From NCBI GenBank assembly GCA_023411615.1, contig JAEYOR010000042.1, positions 1 through 24,466 on the forward strand: a DNA stretch of 24,466 bases, given 5' to 3'. Below the pieces are notes generated by a model that had not been told where the DNA came from, did no database searches, and worked only from the letters and a program-made list of their open reading frames with translations. The DNA comes from Actinomycetes bacterium (GTDB lineage: Bacteria > Actinomycetota > Actinomycetes > Actinomycetales > Demequinaceae). The position numbers and the translations under genes were made by a program. Shown piece by piece: positions 20,815 to 24,466 of the stretch. How positions within the stretch are numbered: position 1 is the stretch's first letter; each line of letters opens with the position of its first letter.

Positions 20815-21228
20815 CTACTCCCCGTATGAGAGCAGGCGCTCGCGCAACGCTGAGGTCATACGTGTGGGCGCACCCGTCGCCGGATCTACCAGCGCCATTG
20901 TGGTGCTCGCGCGCACGCACTCCACCTCGTCCACCAGAAGTCGGTATGCGATGACAAACGTCGCGCCAGCTGCTTTGGTGACTGTCAGCTCTGCCGTGAT
21001 CGGTTCGGTGCGGTGATCGATGGGCCGCACGTAGGTGACCTCGACCCCTGCAACGAGCACCCAGGTGTCCGCGTCGGCCGTCAAGGGCGGCAATACGGGG
21101 TCAGCGTCACTCCAAAAGGCGAGCACGCGCGCCTGCTCGAGCAGGCCGACGATCGCTGCGTTATTGACGTGACCGTACGCGTCAAGATCAGCCCAACGCA
21201 GGTGCAGAGGTACGCGAACAGCAGGCAC
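20815..21228 (-). CDS. Hotdog-fold acyl-CoA thioesterase (4HBT family)
   Basis: A 137-residue single-hotdog thioesterase that would hydrolyse acyl-CoA to the free acid and CoA. The YbgC/4HBT active-site motif R-W-A-D-L-D-A-Y-G-H-V-N-N is at residues 11-23, with the aspartate at 16 the probable catalytic residue. The central helix follows directly, and the strand Y-V-R-P-I and a later T-F-V-I-A-Y-R strand complete the fold. The length is typical. The start is GTG 21228, ten bases after the TetR stop, with a distant GGAG in the end of that gene. Being in the TetR transcript suggests shared control. The acyl chain specificity is not visible. Confidence 0.88.
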   Translation of the reverse strand: MPAVRVPLHLRWADLDAYGHVNNAAIVGLLEQARVLAFWSDADPVLPPLTADADTWVLVAGVEVTYVRPIDHRTEPITAELTVTKAAGATFVIAYRLLVDEVECVRASTTMALVDPATGAPTRMTSALRERLLSYGE

Positions 21229-21237
21229 AACGCGAAT

Positions 21238-21819
21238 CTACTCCGTGACAGACGTGGGTGGCCCGAGCACCACGGCCCAGATCCACTGCGCAGCATCCGC
21301 CGCGGGCGAGAGGTGTTCCCGGCTGAGCCAGGCACCAATGACGCCGACGATTGAGCCGGCAACTCCTGCAGCGACAATATCGATGGGGGCAATGAGTTCG
21401 TGGTCGCGATGTGCTTGCCGCGCCACTTCCTCGGTGGCCGCGTAAATGTGCTGACGAAGGCGAGCCAGCGCCACCCCCGATCCGGAACCGACAAAGATCC
21501 GGCGGTAAATGGCCGCGTGCTCTTCGATGTGTTCAAGGAACCTATAGAGCGCTGCGGGCGGCCCCGCGGTCAGCGACAACGGCGCGTCAAGCGTGGCGCC
21601 CGCCTCTGCCGCGATGCCGTCAAGGGCGTCGGCGAGCACCGTCTCTTTGTCCGAGTAGTGCTGATAGAACGTGCTGCGGTTAATGCCAGCCCGCTCCGCG
21701 ATGTCGCTGACCGCGATGAGGTCGAAGTCGCGCTCGTGAGCAAGCTCAAATAGCGCCTCTTGGAGGCGCTTGCGCGTGCGCTCAACCCGGATGTCCACGC
21801 GGAGTATGGTGCCACGCAT
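21238..21819 (-). CDS. TetR/AcrR family transcriptional regulator
   Basis: A 193-residue repressor. The N-terminal TetR helix-turn-helix spans about residues 10-65, with I-A-V-S-D-I-A-E-R-A-G-I-N-R-S-T-F-Y-Q-H-Y-S-D-K characteristic of the family. The C-terminal two thirds form a helical ligand and dimer domain. Starts at ATG 21819 or GTG 21798 are both possible, since neither has a ribosome site. The gene is divergent from the MMPL exporter. A perfect 14-bp palindrome at 21828-21841 lies between them, so it likely represses both itself and the exporter until a substrate of the exporter binds. The thioesterase gene follows in the same transcript. The ligand is unknown. Confidence 0.92.
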   Translation of the reverse strand: MRGTILRVDIRVERTRKRLQEALFELAHERDFDLIAVSDIAERAGINRSTFYQHYSDKETVLADALDGIAAEAGATLDAPLSLTAGPPAALYRFLEHIEEHAAIYRRIFVGSGSGVALARLRQHIYAATEEVARQAHRDHELIAPIDIVAAGVAGSIVGVIGAWLSREHLSPAADAAQWIWAVVLGPPTSVTE

Positions 21820-21827
21820 TGAGATAA

Positions 21828-21841
21828 CCAACAAGTGTTGG
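21828..21841. promoter_or_regulatory. Palindromic operator between tetR and MMPL genes
   Basis: CCAACA-ag-TGTTGG is a perfect 6-2-6 inverted repeat, nine bases upstream of the TetR ATG. Its right arm overlaps the proposed -35 of the divergent exporter gene. Size, symmetry and position suit a TetR-family operator. Confidence 0.6.
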
Positions 21842-21867
21842 AGATCTGCCTTTGCGGCACGTACACT
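21838..21867 (+). promoter_or_regulatory. Promoter of the MMPL exporter gene
   Basis: TTGGAG (21838-21843) and TACACT (21862-21867) are separated by 18 bases and fit a sigma-70-type promoter, with transcription expected from about 21874. The ribosome site GAAAGG (21907-21912) then lies six bases before the GTG start at 21919. The -35 is within the palindrome, so repressor binding would occlude it. Confidence 0.45.
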
Positions 21868-21918
21868 GACACCGGCAACGACGCCGCCTCCCTGTCACTG
21901 CGTAATGAAAGGCCGCTC

Positions 21919-24387
21919 GTGGCCCCCCTTCTCTTTGCACTTGGGCGCGGAAGCGCACGCCGCCCCTTCCTCGTGATCGCCGCTTGGCTCGTTACGCTTG
22001 GCGCCACTGCGGGGGCGTATCTCACGGTTGGCGGCACCCTGGCCGACTCCTTCTCTATCCCGGGCATTGAGACCGAGCGAGTCACGGAAGACCTCGCCCT
22101 CAAGCTGCCCGAACTGAGCGGCGGAAATGCGCGCGTGGTCTTCAGCACCGAAGACGGCAGCCCCTTTACGGAGGCGCAGCAACAGCAGGTTGGCGCAGCG
22201 CTCGCGAAGACTGCCGAGTTGGAGCACGTGACCGGAGCTCTCGACCCCTTTGCGCTTCAGGCGGAGCGCGACGCGCAGGCCGCGCAGCTGTCGCAAGCAC
22301 CTGAGCAGATCGCGGCCGCCGCAGAGCAGATTGCGGCGGGCGAGGCGGAACTTGCCGCAGGTCAGGAGCAGCTTGACGCGGCGATCGCCGAGGCAAAGGC
22401 CGCCGGCATGTACGACGCTGTGGCTGAGCAATTCGCGCAGCAGCAGGCAACGATCGATGCGGGGAATGCCGAGCTCGAGGCGGGCAAGCAGGAACTTGCC
22501 GCCCAGGAGCAGGCTCTCGCTCTCGGCAGCGAGCTTGCTGGTTTCGCGCAAGAGATCCGGACGGTGTCACGGGACGGCGCCACCGCACTCGCAGCGGTGA
22601 GTTTCGTCGAACAGGCCTTTGCGCTCACCCCTGAGGACAAGCAGGCGGTCATCGAGGCAATCTCTTCGGTGCCGATCGACGGCGTTGTTGTCGACTTCTC
22701 GGCGGAACTCACCACCGACGTGTCCGGGGTTCTTGGCATCGGAGAGATCGTCGGTGTGTTCATTGCCTTCCTCGTCCTCACCGTCATGATGAGGGCAGCG
22801 CTGCCCTCCGTGCAGCCGCTCATCACCTCCGTCATGGGTGTCGGCGTTGGCGTCGCAACTGCGCTCGCCTTCTCGGGTGTGGTCGAGATGCAGTCCGTGA
22901 CACCAGTGCTCGGGATCATGCTGGGGCTCGCGGTGGGCATCGACTACTCGCTCTTCATCCTCAACCGACACCGCACGCAGGTGCGGCAGGGCATGGATCT
23001 TTATGAATCTGTCGGCCTTGCCAACGGCACCGCGGGCAACGCGGTGGTGTTTGCCGGCTCCACCGTTGTGGTCGCACTGCTCGCGCTCAATGTCACTGGC
23101 GTGCCCTTCCTCGGCATCATGGGCACGGTTGCCGCATTCTGTGTCGCGGTGGCCGTCGCGAGCGCCATTACGCTCACCCCCGCCTTGCTAGGTCTCATTG
23201 GACCTCGCGTGCTGGGCCGCAATGCACGTGCTGCAATCTCGACGCCTAAGCCAGAGGCACCGATCAAGCCGATGCGCCGCATGAGGTCGGTGTCCGCGGG
23301 GATTGGTTCGGTGCTCGCCCTGCTCATCATTGCGATCCCGTCACTGTCGATGCGGCTTGGCCTCCCTGACGGCACGCAAGAACCGCAAGAGTCCACCCAG
23401 TACAAGGCGTACTACGCGGTGGCCGACAATTTTGGCCCCGGCTTCAACGGCACGATGCTCGTCACTGCCACTGTGCCCGAGGCCATTGACGAGACCGAAG
23501 TGCTTGCGACTCAGGTCGCCATCGGGCGCGTCCTCGCCGCTACTGAGGATGTCGCTGCCGTTGCGCCCGTTGGCGTGTCGGCGGACCGCACGTACATGGC
23601 CTTCCAGGTGATCCCTGCGGAGGGTCCGTCGAGCGTGTCGACCGAAGACCTTGTCCACGAACTTCGCGGCCTCAGCCCACTTGAGGACGGGACGGTGCTT
23701 GGTGTCGCAGGCGAAGCGTCGGGCGCGATCGATGTCATCGAGAAGCTCAACGACGCCCTGCCGCTTTACCTCCTCGTCGTGGTGGCGCTCTCGCTCATCA
23801 TCTTGATCGTCGTGTTCCGCTCGATCGTGGTGCCCGCGCTCGCGACTCTCGGCTTTGTGTTGTCTCTATTCGCTGCGCTCGGCGTGGTGACTGCGGTGTA
23901 TCAGTGGGGTTGGGCGAGCAGCTTCTTCGACGTCCATGACCCCGCACCATTGCTCGCGTTCTTGCCCATTCTCTTGACGGGCATCCTCTTTGGGCTTGCG
24001 ATGGACTACCAGTTGTTCATCACGACGGGAATGCGTGAGGCCTACGTGCATGGCCTCAGTGCACGTCGCTCTGTGGTCGCCGGCGTACGTCACGGCCGCG
24101 CGGTTGTCACGGCCGCAGCGATCATCATGGCCTCAGTGTTCGGCGGCTTCGTGTTCTCAGAACTCGGCATGGTGCGCCCCATCGGCTTGGGCCTCGCGAT
24201 GGGCGTCCTTCTTGATGCCTTTGTGGTGCGCATGGTGCTGGTGCCGTCGCTCATGGACCTCTTTGGCGAGAAGGCGTGGTGGTTGCCGCGCTGGCTTGAC
24301 CGCCTGTTGCCCAACGTCGACGTGGAAGGCGCGCGTCTCGAGCGGGCGCATCCCGTGGGCCTCGCAGCGCACGCGCCGGGCCACTAA
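21919..24387 (+). CDS. MMPL/RND-family exporter with a coiled-coil extracytoplasmic loop
   Basis: About 822 residues. A proton-driven RND-superfamily exporter of the actinobacterial MMPL group, which exports lipids or drugs. One helix (about 15-37) is followed by a large external domain, a helix bundle (about 275-470), a second external domain (about 500-610) and a closing helix bundle (about 612-795). The paired Asp-Tyr residues that form the proton relay in MmpL3 are present: D342-Y343 in G-I-D-Y-S-L-F and D696-Y697 in A-M-D-Y-Q-L-F. Residues about 115-208 of the first loop are a Glu/Gln/Ala-rich helical repeat, predicted to be a coiled coil. GTG 21919 is preferred for its GAAAGG ribosome site; the open frame from 21835 lacks one. 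Divergent from its probable repressor. The cargo is unknown. Confidence 0.9.
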   Translation: MAPLLFALGRGSARRPFLVIAAWLVTLGATAGAYLTVGGTLADSFSIPGIETERVTEDLALKLPELSGGNARVVFSTEDGSPFTEAQQQQVGAALAKTAELEHVTGALDPFALQAERDAQAAQLSQAPEQIAAAAEQIAAGEAELAAGQEQLDAAIAEAKAAGMYDAVAEQFAQQQATIDAGNAELEAGKQELAAQEQALALGSELAGFAQEIRTVSRDGATALAAVSFVEQAFALTPEDKQAVIEAISSVPIDGVVVDFSAELTTDVSGVLGIGEIVGVFIAFLVLTVMMRAALPSVQPLITSVMGVGVGVATALAFSGVVEMQSVTPVLGIMLGLAVGIDYSLFILNRHRTQVRQGMDLYESVGLANGTAGNAVVFAGSTVVVALLALNVTGVPFLGIMGTVAAFCVAVAVASAITLTPALLGLIGPRVLGRNARAAISTPKPEAPIKPMRRMRSVSAGIGSVLALLIIAIPSLSMRLGLPDGTQEPQESTQYKAYYAVADNFGPGFNGTMLVTATVPEAIDETEVLATQVAIGRVLAATEDVAAVAPVGVSADRTYMAFQVIPAEGPSSVSTEDLVHELRGLSPLEDGTVLGVAGEASGAIDVIEKLNDALPLYLLVVVALSLIILIVVFRSIVVPALATLGFVLSLFAALGVVTAVYQWGWASSFFDVHDPAPLLAFLPILLTGILFGLAMDYQLFITTGMREAYVHGLSARRSVVAGVRHGRAVVTAAAIIMASVFGGFVFSELGMVRPIGLGLAMGVLLDAFVVRMVLVPSLMDLFGEKAWWLPRWLDRLLPNVDVEGARLERAHPVGLAAHAPGH

Positions 24388-24390
24388 GAG

Positions 24391-24466
<76 letters not shown>

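Noticed and set aside
21835..21918. A 28-residue N-terminal extension of the MMPL protein
   Set aside because: It would start within the operator/promoter region before the predicted transcription start. GTG 21919 has a GAAAGG ribosome site and leads straight into the first transmembrane helix.

Overview
The window is a 24.5 kb GC-rich segment that looks like a whole assembly contig, since both ends are homopolymer G/C runs that are probably artefacts. Gene content points to a Gram-positive actinobacterium, most likely order Micrococcales. The evidence is the conserved order DUF3039 - clpS - DUF2017 - murI - Rv1339-like hydrolase - rph - rdgB, a one-piece tmRNA with the tag ADSKRTDFALAA, an actinobacterial DUF4916 protein, and many GTG starts with 4-bp stop/start overlaps. 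A genus cannot be named from the sequence alone.

Layout. (1) 52-606: thioredoxin on the minus strand, with a perfect CsoR-type palindrome in its promoter. (2) 607-3237: a Nudix-like DUF4916 gene on the plus strand converges on a minus-strand operon of ABC ATPase, ABC-2 permease and a small XRE regulator. Two operator-like inverted repeats spaced 20 bp apart lie at the operon start. (3) 3266-7472: the conserved housekeeping cluster on the minus strand. (4) 7528-9929: a second ABC exporter, a long permease plus its ATPase, also minus strand. (5) 10056-11129: a membrane fatty-acid desaturase on the plus strand, with a palindrome between its -35 and -10.

(6) 11397-19252 is the most notable part. 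It is a two-gene plus-strand operon coupled by an ATGA overlap. The first gene encodes a 1668-residue pyruvate (2-oxoacid):ferredoxin oxidoreductase, much longer than the roughly 1200 residues usual for one-chain enzymes. It keeps all cysteines for three [4Fe-4S] clusters, has a coiled-coil insertion, and ends in its own single-cluster ferredoxin domain. The second encodes a 950-residue flavoprotein that joins an NfnB/GltD-like half to an NfnA-like half and adds an N-terminal extension of about 190 residues. Together they look like a self-contained machine passing electrons from a 2-oxoacid, through a tethered ferredoxin, to NAD(P)H, possibly by flavin-based bifurcation or confurcation. This is the main candidate for an undescribed system.

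(7) 19271-19763: a terminator for that operon, then tmRNA (ssrA) on the minus strand with its own hairpin. (8) 19836-20729: a formate/nitrite-family channel. (9) 20815-24387: a thioesterase and a TetR regulator on the minus strand, divergent from an MMPL-family exporter. A 14-bp palindrome in the shared promoter overlaps the exporter's -35. No insertion sequences, CRISPR arrays, phage genes, rRNA or tRNA genes were seen, and no stretch over 300 bases lacks a gene.
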